IMG/VR virus record: IMGVR_UViG_3300048883_000431
Coordinates: 1 to 64,000 of that record
DNA from: a virus
Reading direction: 5' to 3' (one strand)
Length of the DNA: 64,000 bases
Shown in pieces: positions 1 to 6,161 of the stretch. A program made the position numbers and the translations under genes. Numbering within the stretch: position 1 is the first letter of the stretch; the number at the start of each line of letters is the position of its first letter. The notes under the pieces were generated by a model. The model was not told where the DNA came from and did not search any database. It worked only from the letters and a program-made list of their open reading frames with translations.

Positions 1-2
1 TT

Positions 3-275
3 GCAGGCATCGCTACCGCCACATTTCGTGCTGTCACGGAGCCACAGGCGAACATCCTTGTGGGACTGACCGTGGAGATGCGGGACAACCTAACATTGAT
101 CGAGCGGAACACACGGATGACCGCAGAAATTCTCGGCGGTGACGTTCTAGGTGCCTTGGCTGCGCAGGGAGCCAACGCACAGAATCAGGCGGCGGGGGCT
201 CCCTCAGCCCAGCAAGCGTCTGTGAACGACCGAGAACTGCTGGACGAGGGCTTTGCTGCTGATGGGAACCTCTAA
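3..275 (+). CDS. Tape-measure-like protein, C-terminal end (5' truncated by window edge)
   Basis: The reading frame is open from the left edge to a stop at 275 and gives about 90 residues. It clearly resembles the last ~95 residues of the tape measure at 43527-50195: both share TFRAVTEPQAN, then (T)(V/I)EMRD, NTR-TAE and D-LGAL. The DNA is also close near GTCAC-GAGCCACAGGCGAAC. Tape measures set tail length and are ejected with the DNA. The two copies have diverged and the last 35 residues differ. The next gene downstream (468) is also related to a short remnant behind the other tape measure, so the homology extends past the gene end. This may be a second tape measure or a duplicated 3' end; the missing upstream part would decide. 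Confidence 0.7.
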   Translation, partial: AGIATATFRAVTEPQANILVGLTVEMRDNLTLIERNTRMTAEILGGDVLGALAAQGANAQNQAAGAPSAQQASVNDRELLDEGFAADGNL

Positions 276-313
276 GACTATACTCACATAGGCACGAGAC
301 CCAGGAGGACAGC

Positions 314-382
314 ATGGCAAACCAAGACGTACGGCACTACCCACAGGTCTTCAATGTTGCTGCGGCCGCAGACGCCGACTAG
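314..382 (+). CDS. 22-residue ORF with a strong ribosome binding site
   Basis: An ATG follows AGGAGGACAGC, a near-perfect ribosome binding site with good spacing. The frame encodes 22 residues starting MANQDVRHYPQVFNV and ending in an Ala/Asp-rich tail before TAG. It lies in the gap between the tape-measure end and the virion gene at 468. Its style (short polar start, then a PQVF or PTFT-like stretch) recalls the N-termini of the ORFs at 468 and 50303, but the match is too short to call homology. Function is unknown. A possible -10 box, TATACT, lies at 279-284. Confidence 0.4.
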   Translation: MANQDVRHYPQVFNVAAAADAD

Positions 383-467
383 GCAAAGGAACCTTTCGGG
401 AACACCTGTCGGTACATCCCTCCCGGCGGGCCGACTCGTCACTGTACTATGAACGAAGGGGCATATT

Positions 468-1859
468 ATGGCTCAGCCGGACGAACGTGACATTCTACTA
501 TCGCAGACTACGGTGCCCACGTTTACAGCGAACGTGTACACCTCGTCTTGGGTCCGAGGGGCAGACTGGGAACGAGTGGTTGGTGTGATCTATTCCAACC
601 AGGCCAGCATCGCGTCTGGGTTCAAGATAGAGCAGTCTATTGACCGGTCAACGATCTTGGACACGCAAACCTACACCATAGCTGCGTCAACAGGTACCCG
701 AGTTGAGGCCCAGGTCGTTGCCTCGTGGTTCCGGGTATCGTTCGAGCATGGTGGTGTAGCCCCCACAACCTTCCAGCTAGAGGCGTACGGCAGCATTGCG
801 GTTGTTGCCAGTTCCTTGCTAGGAAGCTCTGTAACTGTTGCAGGAGCCGCTGCCGAAGACGCTGCGGTAGTTGGTGATCCGGTACTTACTGGTGGTCGTT
901 ATGATTCCAGTGACAGATCGCTAGACGATGGTGACGTAGGCGCACTTGCGGTCACTGCGGCTGGCGAGGTCAAGATTTCAAGCGGCATAGGCGCTACGGG
1001 TCTTGGCAAAGCAGTCGATGGTGTCGGTGGTGCAACAGATACTGGAATCGCCGTTCTCGCCCTGCGGGATGATGCCCTTACAGCATTGACGCCGGTTGAC
1101 GGTGACTACGTGCGGTTGCGCGTGGATGCTAACGGCGCATTGTGGACACGCGACGACATTCTCGAAGCGGTCGTATCGGGATCGGAACTGCAAGTTGATG
1201 TTGTTACCCTACCAGGTGTAAGTGCCGAAAATGAGACTCCGGGAAGCGGCATGCTTATCCAGGGGGATGATGGTGGCGCAATGGGGGGCAACGTCAGGAA
1301 TATAGCAATCAATACTGCTGGACACCTACAGGTCGATACCACCGATGTTGTTCCGGGTACTGGCGCAACCAACTTGGGTAAAGCCGAGGATGCTGCGCAC
1401 ACTAGTGGCGACGTAGGTGTGATGGCGTTGGCCGTCCGTAACACCATCTTGGCTTCGTTGAGTGGCGCTGATGGCGATTATAGTGCGCTGCAAGTCGACG
1501 ACAACGGCGCGCTGTATCAGGTTCCAGGCGATCATATCGACATGGTATCGGTTGCCGGGACACAGGCGACTGCTGCGAGTACTTCCGTGATTTCTGCTCC
1601 GGGCGTGGGCAAAGCGGTCAAGATTCTGGGCGGGAACTTCCAACAGAACGCGGCCAGTCCTACCAATCCGCAACGCATCGCAATCGAAAATGGAACGGGC
1701 GGCGCAGAGAAATTCGTGGCGCGTCTCTCGGCGAATGATGGCGCAGGAATCGGCTTCTCGCATCCTGTCATCATGTCCGCGAATAACGCTGTGCATCTGG
1801 ATTCCGACCAAGCCGATTCGTTCATCTGGTCGTTGACCTACACCATCGTGGATATGTAA
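468..1859 (+). CDS. Virion-associated protein with two internal repeats
   Basis: 463 residues, no signal peptide or membrane segment. The N-terminus (MAQPDERD, then TVPTFTANV) matches the 28-residue ORF at 50303-50389, which lies at the equivalent place behind the other tape measure. Two repeats are visible at about residues 170-230 and 300-355, each with G-G-T/N-LGK, a run ending in ALR or AVR, DGDY, and V-NGAL. Repeats of this kind are common in phage tail or decoration proteins, so a structural role is inferred from repeats and position; no enzyme motif is visible. The next gene starts directly after its stop. Codon use is less GC-rich than in the main virion block. Confidence 0.65.
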   Translation: MAQPDERDILLSQTTVPTFTANVYTSSWVRGADWERVVGVIYSNQASIASGFKIEQSIDRSTILDTQTYTIAASTGTRVEAQVVASWFRVSFEHGGVAPTTFQLEAYGSIAVVASSLLGSSVTVAGAAAEDAAVVGDPVLTGGRYDSSDRSLDDGDVGALAVTAAGEVKISSGIGATGLGKAVDGVGGATDTGIAVLALRDDALTALTPVDGDYVRLRVDANGALWTRDDILEAVVSGSELQVDVVTLPGVSAENETPGSGMLIQGDDGGAMGGNVRNIAINTAGHLQVDTTDVVPGTGATNLGKAEDAAHTSGDVGVMALAVRNTILASLSGADGDYSALQVDDNGALYQVPGDHIDMVSVAGTQATAASTSVISAPGVGKAVKILGGNFQQNAASPTNPQRIAIENGTGGAEKFVARLSANDGAGIGFSHPVIMSANNAVHLDSDQADSFIWSLTYTIVDM

Positions 1860-2156
1860 ATGGCTACGCATCGAGACTATAAGATCGTCCGGTTCTCGGT
1901 GGATCGGGCGGCCGTGCGATTCTTCGAGGGTGAATACCAAACACCGGTCGATGATCCTAATATCGGGGAGTTGGCGACTGATCCGGTGTATGTGCGTACT
2001 AGTGGGGGTGATCTAGTCTCATACGACTTCGCCTCGGATTGCACATACGAACGACTGGTGGATTTCCTGAACGACAAGCTGTCATCCATAGGCTCGTTGG
2101 ATAGCATCCCTGAACAGGTCCGGGTGCGTGAGCCGGACCTGATAGAGAAGACTTGA
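1860..2156 (+). CDS. Hypothetical protein, 98 residues
   Basis: The ATG directly follows the TAA of the previous gene, and its own stop overlaps the next start by one base (TGATG), so three genes appear translationally coupled. The product is 98 residues, acidic, soluble in appearance, starting MATHRDYKIVRFSVDRAAVR. I do not recognise a family. Its place between two virion-like genes suggests a small tail or adhesin-associated protein, such as an assembly factor, but this rests on position only. Confidence 0.55.
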   Translation: MATHRDYKIVRFSVDRAAVRFFEGEYQTPVDDPNIGELATDPVYVRTSGGDLVSYDFASDCTYERLVDFLNDKLSSIGSLDSIPEQVRVREPDLIEKT

Positions 2157-3235
2157 TGCGCCATCTTAGCGACGAACATTTCGATCAGCCTCTCATGCAG
2201 ACGCTAGTGCAGGCGCACGCTAATACTGCGCGTGGCCGGGAGCAGCTTTGCATCGCGGACGACGTTCCCGAGGGCCGCAGCATCATTGGGCTGCACCGCA
2301 ACCGCATGATTTGGCTTGCGGATCAGCAATATCCTGGCTGGCTTGGGGCGCAGCGACAACTATGGGAGGAACGACGCGCGGGGCGGCCGCACAGGCTGGT
2401 CGCAGACATACGGTGCGGCAACAAATTCACGGCGCGACTGCACGCATTGCAGCAGCAGGACGATCTGCACCCCTCTCTGCTCAGATCGTATCTGCGCTGG
2501 CGTCAGCACGGACTTCCGTATATCCCCGGCATCAGCGTGCGCACGGCCTACGCAGACTCAGCGACCCACTACCCTGACCCGAATCCAGAAACCACGAGCG
2601 TAGACGGATACGTATATCGCTACGTGCCGGGGTCTACGTGGGCGAGTCTCCGCGACGGTGCCGGGAATGCGGTCAATGCTGGCTATGGATGGTTCTACCC
2701 GACCTACCTGGACCCTGGCTCATCCTCCGGCCTGTGGGATTTGATACTACGGTCATTCTTTCTGTTCGACACGAGCGCTATAGGTGCAGGGTACTCCATC
2801 GACGCGGCCACGTGTAGCCTGTACGGCATGAGCGGGACAGACGGCGGGGGCCTCGCGCCAAGCGGGAATATCTATGCTTCCAACCCGGCCAGTAATACGA
2901 CCCTCGTCAACGCAGATTACGCGGCTGTCTCTAGGGTGCCATTTTCCGATGCCATCACCTACGCCGCATGGGATATATCAGCCTACAACGACTTCGCCTT
3001 CAACGCAGCCGGGCTGGCGGCCATTGATCCCGAGGGTATCAGTAAATTCTCGGGGCAGAGCATCGCTGACGCGACTGACACAGAGCCGACGTGGAGCGTT
3101 AACGCTAATTCCTACACGCGGGCACGAAGCGCCGAATACACCGGCACCACGCAAGACCCCAAATTGGTGGTGACTTACACCGTCAGTAGTAGCTATCGCG
3201 GCTTCATTGATCGGCTTCTTCTAGGGGTGGGCTGA
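2156..3235 (+). CDS. Tail adhesin-like protein with C-terminal beta-sandwich
   Basis: 359 residues. The ATG at 2156 overlaps the preceding stop. The N-terminal third (to about residue 125) is Arg/Gln/Leu-rich and likely helical, and may attach the protein to the virion. From about residue 150 the sequence reads like the secreted or viral beta-sandwich often annotated DNRLRE or CBM96-like: an LFDTSAI strand, a YASNPASN stretch, a PFSDAITYAAW stretch, and near the end SAEYTGTTQDPKLVVTYT. In phages this fold is typical of tail-tip or fibre proteins. A receptor- or glycan-binding role is inferred. It closes the small virion block at the left of the window; the next gene is unrelated and compositionally foreign. 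Confidence 0.6.
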   Translation: MRHLSDEHFDQPLMQTLVQAHANTARGREQLCIADDVPEGRSIIGLHRNRMIWLADQQYPGWLGAQRQLWEERRAGRPHRLVADIRCGNKFTARLHALQQQDDLHPSLLRSYLRWRQHGLPYIPGISVRTAYADSATHYPDPNPETTSVDGYVYRYVPGSTWASLRDGAGNAVNAGYGWFYPTYLDPGSSSGLWDLILRSFFLFDTSAIGAGYSIDAATCSLYGMSGTDGGGLAPSGNIYASNPASNTTLVNADYAAVSRVPFSDAITYAAWDISAYNDFAFNAAGLAAIDPEGISKFSGQSIADATDTEPTWSVNANSYTRARSAEYTGTTQDPKLVVTYTVSSSYRGFIDRLLLGVG

Positions 3236-3265
3236 TCTCGGATCGCTGGAGTGGACATACACGAC

Positions 3266-3586
3266 ATGATTAGTGCTACGGAAATAGCCCGTGATAAGGT
3301 TCTGGAACTTCTTGGTGATGAGTACGGTGAAGGGTACGGACTCAGGGTTAGGGTAAGTGGTGGTGGATGTAGTGGTATGCAATATCAGTTAGGATTTGAT
3401 ACACCACAAGATGGAGATAGAGTTGTTGACGAAGGTGGTCTACTTTTGATGGTAGATATGAAGTCATTGATTTATCTCAATGGTTCCGTAGTAGATTATG
3501 CAGAAGGTCTTATGGGTGCAGGTTTCACAGTAGACAATCCCAACGTAAGGTCTTCGTGTGGGTGTGGTGAGTCTTTCAGTGTCTGA
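3266..3586 (+). CDS. A-type iron-sulfur cluster carrier (HesB/IscA/ErpA family)
   Basis: About 106 residues, the usual family length. The N-terminus MISATEIARDKVLELL is typical, and the three ligand cysteines are present: one in GGGCSGMQY and two in SCGCGESF near the C-terminus. Family members receive iron-sulfur clusters and pass them to apo-enzymes in the cytosol. I chose the ATG at 3266 because it gives the conserved family start; a GTG at 3251 would add five residues. It is much more AT-rich than its surroundings: 3361-3480 holds 45 G/C in 120 bases. It stands alone between phage virion genes and a convergent early block, which suggests recent acquisition. Members of this family are known from environmental phages as auxiliary metabolic genes. 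Confidence 0.9.
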   Translation: MISATEIARDKVLELLGDEYGEGYGLRVRVSGGGCSGMQYQLGFDTPQDGDRVVDEGGLLLMVDMKSLIYLNGSVVDYAEGLMGAGFTVDNPNVRSSCGCGESFSV

Positions 3587-3651
3587 ACGCGTGGGCGATA
3601 TAGGAGCGTGCGGTGCCTCGGCACACCGTATGCGTAGTCGGTCTCGGTCAT
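3496..3651 (-). CDS. Possible 51-residue ORF antisense to the iron-sulfur carrier gene
   Basis: On the minus strand an ATG at 3651 follows GGAGGCCTGAC, a good ribosome binding site placed at the stop codon of the nuclease gene at 3653-4213. The frame runs 51 residues (start MTETDYAYGVPRHRTLL), and its last ~30 codons lie antisense to the 3' end of the iron-sulfur carrier gene. The first ~20 codons look gene-like; the rest may be a run-on into inserted DNA. No family is recognised. If the carrier gene was inserted here, it may have replaced the natural 3' end of this ORF. Confidence 0.3.
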   Translation of the reverse strand: MTETDYAYGVPRHRTLLYRPRVQTLKDSPHPHEDLTLGLSTVKPAPIRPSA

Positions 3652-3652
3652 G

Positions 3653-4213
3653 TCAGGCCTCCAGAATGCTGTAGTCGCCCATGCGGTCCATCTCGTCGAG
3701 GTGGAACCAGTACCAGGCCCCTGACTTGGTGGACTCGTTCTTCTTCCGGCGCGTGTCGATGAGATGATGGATAGGGGCCTGGTAGACGCCAGTCGGGTAT
3801 GCGTCGGGCGGCGGCGGCTGGCGGTACTTCCGGGCGCGTGCACGATCCACCTCTGTAGGTTCTCCAGATTCGACTGCCAGAACCAGCTTCACAGGGATTT
3901 GGAAGTAGTCCCCGTAGATACGGTAGTCCTCGGAGCGTTTGCCCTCCACGCTGAATCCGAACACATGCCCGTAGATGTCCCAGCTCACGGTGTGCTCGTA
4001 TTTGACCTCGACCGCGACCGGACCTCGGGGGCCCACCACCTGGATGTCGGGCCTGCAGACCCTGACGCCCCCTGCGTCGACGTAGTGGTGCGTCCCGATG
4101 CGTAGAGAGGTATGCCCCAAGCGGTTGCTGAGAGCCATGAAGAGGTCCTCGTGGCGTTCCCCCTGGTCCCTCTGGCGTTCCCAGTCCGCGTCCTTGGTGC
4201 GGGCGTCCCTCAT
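3653..4213 (-). CDS. Putative PD-(D/E)XK superfamily nuclease
   Basis: 186 residues, started by ATG after GGGGAGTCCGAC. The core signature is visible: RPD at residue 56, a short hairpin, then VEVK with Glu69 and Lys71, which fits D-Xn-ExK. A Glu near residue 22 in an N-terminal helix could be the extra acidic residue of the fold. Such small phage proteins include Holliday-junction resolvases, recombination nucleases and restriction-like endonucleases, which cut DNA with Mg2+. Which of these it is cannot be told from the sequence. It lies at the 3' end of the leftward early block, followed only by a short doubtful ORF. Confidence 0.6.
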   Translation of the reverse strand: MRDARTKDADWERQRDQGERHEDLFMALSNRLGHTSLRIGTHHYVDAGGVRVCRPDIQVVGPRGPVAVEVKYEHTVSWDIYGHVFGFSVEGKRSEDYRIYGDYFQIPVKLVLAVESGEPTEVDRARARKYRQPPPPDAYPTGVYQAPIHHLIDTRRKKNESTKSGAWYWFHLDEMDRMGDYSILEA

Positions 4214-4224
4214 GTCGGACTCCC

Positions 4225-4368
4225 CTAGTCGCGACGGCTGTCGGCAAGGTAGTAGACCGCGAACAAGCCGAGAAACACCAGGACGCCCACGACGAGCACA
4301 AGGAGTTTGGCCCCCAGCGGCAAGGGCACCAGCGTTTCGAGCGGTGCGACGGTCACTGCGGTACTCAT
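4225..4368 (-). CDS. Small single-span membrane protein, 47 residues
   Basis: ATG at 4368 follows AGAAGGACTGAC. The 47-residue product has a 17-residue polar/Pro-containing N-terminus, one strong hydrophobic helix at about residues 19-42 (LGAKLLVLVVGVLVFLGLF then AVYYLA), and a short charged tail DSRRD. It starts two bases after the stop of another small membrane protein (4370-4477). No family is recognised. Candidate roles are a small holin or antiholin-like peptide or a membrane-acting early protein; nothing in the sequence decides. It is too short to be found by length-filtered gene callers. Confidence 0.55.
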   Translation of the reverse strand: MSTAVTVAPLETLVPLPLGAKLLVLVVGVLVFLGLFAVYYLADSRRD

Positions 4369-4369
4369 G

Positions 4370-4477
4370 TCAGTCCTTCTCCCGAGATGAACGTATGAGG
4401 TGACGGGCAGCCCAGGATATGAGCACGGCGTACACGGAAATGACGATCCAGCAGCCAGCGGCTTGGTACCAGGTCAT
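4370..4477 (-). CDS. Small single-span membrane protein, 35 residues
   Basis: I choose the ATG at 4477, which overlaps the stop of the upstream zinc-binding protein in an ATGA arrangement; a longer upstream frame is only the shadow of that gene. The 35 residues start MTWYQAAG, continue with a hydrophobic helix (about residues 8-26) and end in a basic/polar tail (RHLIRSSREKD), giving an N-out, C-in topology by the positive-inside rule. It is immediately followed by a second small membrane protein (4225-4368). Function unknown; the pair may act together at the membrane. Confidence 0.5.
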   Translation of the reverse strand: MTWYQAAGCWIVISVYAVLISWAARHLIRSSREKD

Positions 4478-4737
4478 GCGGGGGTATCCTCGCACTTCGA
4501 GACTCTGTCCGATATGGAGCTCGTCAGGGAGTGGCAGGCGGGACACTTCACGTGGAGGACGTAGTCTTCCCCGTGGCCGAACACCATCACCGCAGAGGGT
4601 TCGCGTTTGGGCGGCAGTAGGAAGGAGGGATCGGTGCCCTCGATCTCCCACAGTGTGTGGCAGGTCTTACAGAAGGCTTGGAACCCAGCGTAGTCGGGTC
4701 CGATGGGCTTGCGAGTCGTCTTGATGAGCTTCGCCAA
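4474..4737 (-). CDS. Small zinc-ribbon-like protein, 87 residues
   Basis: The start is a TTG at 4737 preceded by GGAGGCTCCACG, a strong ribosome binding site. Two CxxC knuckles (Cys23/Cys26 in FCKTCHTL and Cys65/Cys68 in KCPACHSL) about 40 residues apart would make a treble-clef or zinc-ribbon site. Proteins of this type in phages often bind nucleic acids or host proteins, but no specific family is recognised. It is the promoter-proximal gene of a three-gene leftward unit (zinc protein, then two small membrane proteins) starting from the divergent region near 4763-4796. Confidence 0.6.
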   Translation of the reverse strand: MAKLIKTTRKPIGPDYAGFQAFCKTCHTLWEIEGTDPSFLLPPKREPSAVMVFGHGEDYVLHVKCPACHSLTSSISDRVSKCEDTPA

Positions 4738-4762
4738 CGTGGAGCCTCCAGATTGTGTGGGA

Positions 4763-4796
4763 ATGATACCACACCCGCCGCGTCTTGGGGTATCAT
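4763..4796. promoter_or_regulatory. Divergent promoter region with inverted GGTATCAT boxes
   Basis: ATGATACC at 4763-4770 and GGTATCAT at 4789-4796 are exact inverted copies on either side of an 18-base spacer, between the leftward gene starting at 4737 and the rightward ORF at 4821. Each contains TATCAT at a distance that suits a -10 box for its gene, so this may be two back-to-back promoters sharing upstream DNA, or an operator. The rightward copy continues as ATCTTGG, and a near copy (GGTATTATCTTGG) forms the -10 of the promoter at 14040. Confidence 0.4.
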
Positions 4797-4820
4797 CTTG
4801 GCATACGAAAGGGGGCCGAC

Positions 4821-4886
4821 ATGCCGGTTATGACTGACTGCGATGGTGTGGGCTGCACGGCGCGGGAACACACACAGGAGAGATGA
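4821..4886 (+). CDS. 21-residue upstream ORF
   Basis: ATG at 4821 follows AAAGGGGGCCGAC. The 21-residue product contains two cysteines (CDGVGC) and ends at a TGA that overlaps a first ATG of the next gene (ATGA at 4883). It may be a leader peptide that couples translation to the gene at 4889, or a genuine small protein. No family is recognised. Confidence 0.4.
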   Translation: MPVMTDCDGVGCTAREHTQER

Positions 4887-4888
4887 AC

Positions 4889-5263
4889 ATGTCGAGTGAG
4901 AGATACGTTCAGGCGAGAGACTACACCGGGAAGGCCACGGGCTTGGTGCGGCTGGGGTCCATCACGGCTCTGGACAACGCCCCGCTGCCGGATCGTCGGG
5001 CGGGAGAGTACCGACTCCACACGGTTAAGGCGGAGCCGCCCGACTGGCACTGGGAGGTGCACGGCGTCGACCAGAAGTTCCCCGACCAAGGCTACACGGC
5101 TCGCGGGACGCTGACGATCTTCCGGGTGAACTGTGGCAAAACCGATGGCGTGGGTTGGGGCAAGAACCCAGGTAACGCGGCCCTGGCGGCGCTGGAGCAG
5201 GCGGCAAAGCTGTCGAGACTAGGCATCGACGACCTTCTCGCGAAGGCCGCCGTCACGCTCTAG
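4889..5263 (+). CDS. Hypothetical protein, 124 residues, lone rightward gene in the early block
   Basis: I choose the second ATG (4889) because AGGAGAG then sits six bases upstream, whereas the ATG at 4883 would touch the ribosome binding site. The product is soluble in appearance, with a beta-rich first half (TGLVRLGSITALDNAPLP) and a helical Ala-rich end (NAALAALEQAAKLSRLGIDDLLAKAA). I do not recognise it. It is the only rightward gene between 3.6 and 13.8 kb, transcribed from the divergent region at 4763-4796, so it is probably regulated apart from its neighbours. Confidence 0.6.
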   Translation: MSSERYVQARDYTGKATGLVRLGSITALDNAPLPDRRAGEYRLHTVKAEPPDWHWEVHGVDQKFPDQGYTARGTLTIFRVNCGKTDGVGWGKNPGNAALAALEQAAKLSRLGIDDLLAKAAVTL

Positions 5264-5300
5264 AGGTTCTTGACCTGTTGCGCAAGCTGCTCGCGTATAG

Positions 5301-5492
5301 TCACGTGCGTGCCTCCCCGGAGCCGACAGCGTAGCCCAGCATGTAGCCGCCACACCAACGCCGATGCCTCTTCCCCTTCCGCCCCTTCGGGCAGAGCGTG
5401 AGCGCCTGGATGAGTAGAGCCTCCGTGCCCATGAACGCGTTGCGCCCGTGAGCGTTCGCGTGCTTTCGCCCCAGCTTGTACCCCTTACCCAT
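5301..5492 (-). CDS. Small basic protein, 63 residues
   Basis: ATG at 5492 is preceded by AGGAGGAGACAG, the best ribosome binding site in this stretch. The protein is rich in Lys, Arg, His and Gly (MGKGYKLGRKHANAHGRNAF near the start; GRKGKRHRRW later) with two cysteines and may bind nucleic acid. Its stop overlaps a GTG (GTGA at 5301-5304) that could start a 14-residue peptide ending at 5260, again after GGGGAGG. It overlaps the upstream 30-residue ORF by eight bases. No family recognised. Confidence 0.5.
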   Translation of the reverse strand: MGKGYKLGRKHANAHGRNAFMGTEALLIQALTLCPKGRKGKRHRRWCGGYMLGYAVGSGEART

Positions 5493-5577
5493 CTGTCTCC
5501 TCCTCCGAGTCCGCCTCGACGTAACACGTGGCCTCAAGAATCGCTCCCCACTCGTGGGGCACTAGGTATCGTGTCAT
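5485..5577 (-). CDS. 30-residue acidic ORF
   Basis: Start ATG at 5577, stop TAA just inside the next gene. The product starts MTRYLVPHEWGAILEATCYV and ends in an acidic tail (EADSEEETDG). It begins inside the 3' end of the 55-residue ORF at 5534-5701 in another frame. The tight overlap on both sides is the normal arrangement in this block, which is the main support; there is no family match. Confidence 0.35.
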   Translation of the reverse strand: MTRYLVPHEWGAILEATCYVEADSEEETDG

Positions 5578-5701
5578 CCTCCGTCCACCTCACTGTGTAT
5601 TCGCTTGGGTCTGCCACGACGTCGAGCGCCTCCTCCGTAGGGAAGCACTGGATTCCGTGGAGGTGTGCGTTCTTGTCGTGCCATTCGACGATCACCCACA
5701 T
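5534..5701 (-). CDS. Hypothetical protein, 55 residues
   Basis: ATG at 5701 follows AGAAAGGACCGCC. The 55 residues start MWVIVEWHDKNAHLHGIQCF and continue with an acidic middle (PTEEALDVVADPSEYTVRWTE, here split for length). The pattern of a beta strand, then a helix starting at PTEEAL, then a strand (TVRWTE) looks like a small alpha/beta fold. A -10-like TATACT lies at 5724-5729 on this strand, in front of the gene. Function unknown. Confidence 0.5.
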   Translation of the reverse strand: MWVIVEWHDKNAHLHGIQCFPTEEALDVVADPSEYTVRWTEDDTIPSAPRVGSDS

Positions 5702-5719
5702 GGCGGTCCTTTCTTACCC

Positions 5720-5794
5720 CTATAGTATACCCCAAGCGGACCCGTCCGGGCGGTAACTGTGGCACAGCTCGTTCTCATCAGGGTACCAGGGCAT
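5720..5794 (-). CDS. 24-residue ORF
   Basis: ATG at 5794 is preceded by GGAGATAACCG. The 24 residues (start MPWYPDENELCHSYRPDG) run to a TAG inside the -10-like box that precedes the gene at 5701. Its start overlaps the stop region of the gene at 5798. Support is the ribosome binding site and the tight packing; no function can be suggested. Confidence 0.35.
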   Translation of the reverse strand: MPWYPDENELCHSYRPDGSAWGIL

Positions 5795-5797
5795 CGG

Positions 5798-5944
5798 TTA
5801 TCTCCAGTCACCGGGGTTGTGCGGCCATTTGAGCGCTAGGTGGTCCGCGATCACCTTCGTCGGCGTCACGATGTAGGGCGGGACCGGCGATCTCCACCCG
5901 GTTTGCAGCACCTTCCGCGTGTGCGACACGACGTACATCCTCAT
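5798..5944 (-). CDS. Hypothetical protein, 48 residues
   Basis: I choose the ATG at 5944 (start MRMYVVSHTRKVLQTG), preceded by GAAGGGACCTGTGAC. The longer upstream frame is a shadow of the neighbouring gene. The product is basic with several Trp and Pro residues (GWRSPVPPYIVTPTK). The upstream gene ends two bases before this start, so the two are probably coupled. No family recognised. Confidence 0.45.
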   Translation of the reverse strand: MRMYVVSHTRKVLQTGWRSPVPPYIVTPTKVIADHLALKWPHNPGDWR

Positions 5945-5945
5945 G

Positions 5946-6161
5946 TCACAGGTCCCTTCGCCACGACTGGGGGAGACTAGCGGGGTGGTTGTGCGTGTAG
6001 GGGATGTGGAACTCGAACGTCGAACTGATCCAGCTCGGGAGGTAGAAGCGGGCACCGTAGAGGGACACGTATCGTTCGCCCTTGTCCCTGAAAACCCGCA
6101 GCGTCCATACGTGGTGGTCCCTGACCTTCTCCGACCGTATGTAAGGCGCGCCCTGGCTCAT
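5946..6161 (-). CDS. Hypothetical protein, 71 residues, coupled to dnaB
   Basis: The ATG at 6159-6161 overlaps the stop of dnaB (ATGA), so it is translated as part of the helicase operon. The 71 residues start MSQGAPYIRSEKVRDHHVW and look beta-rich and basic. No known motif is visible. Phage genes directly behind dnaB are sometimes helicase loaders or single-strand binding proteins, but this one is too short for either and I do not assign a role. Confidence 0.5.
   Translation of the reverse strand: MSQGAPYIRSEKVRDHHVWTLRVFRDKGERYVSLYGARFYLPSWISSTFEFHIPYTHNHPASLPQSWRRDL

Noticed and set aside
1-3600. Two different phage genomes joined by assembly
   Set aside because: Possible explanation for the duplicated tape-measure end, but there is no internal sign of a break; kept as an alternative within the finding, not as a call.
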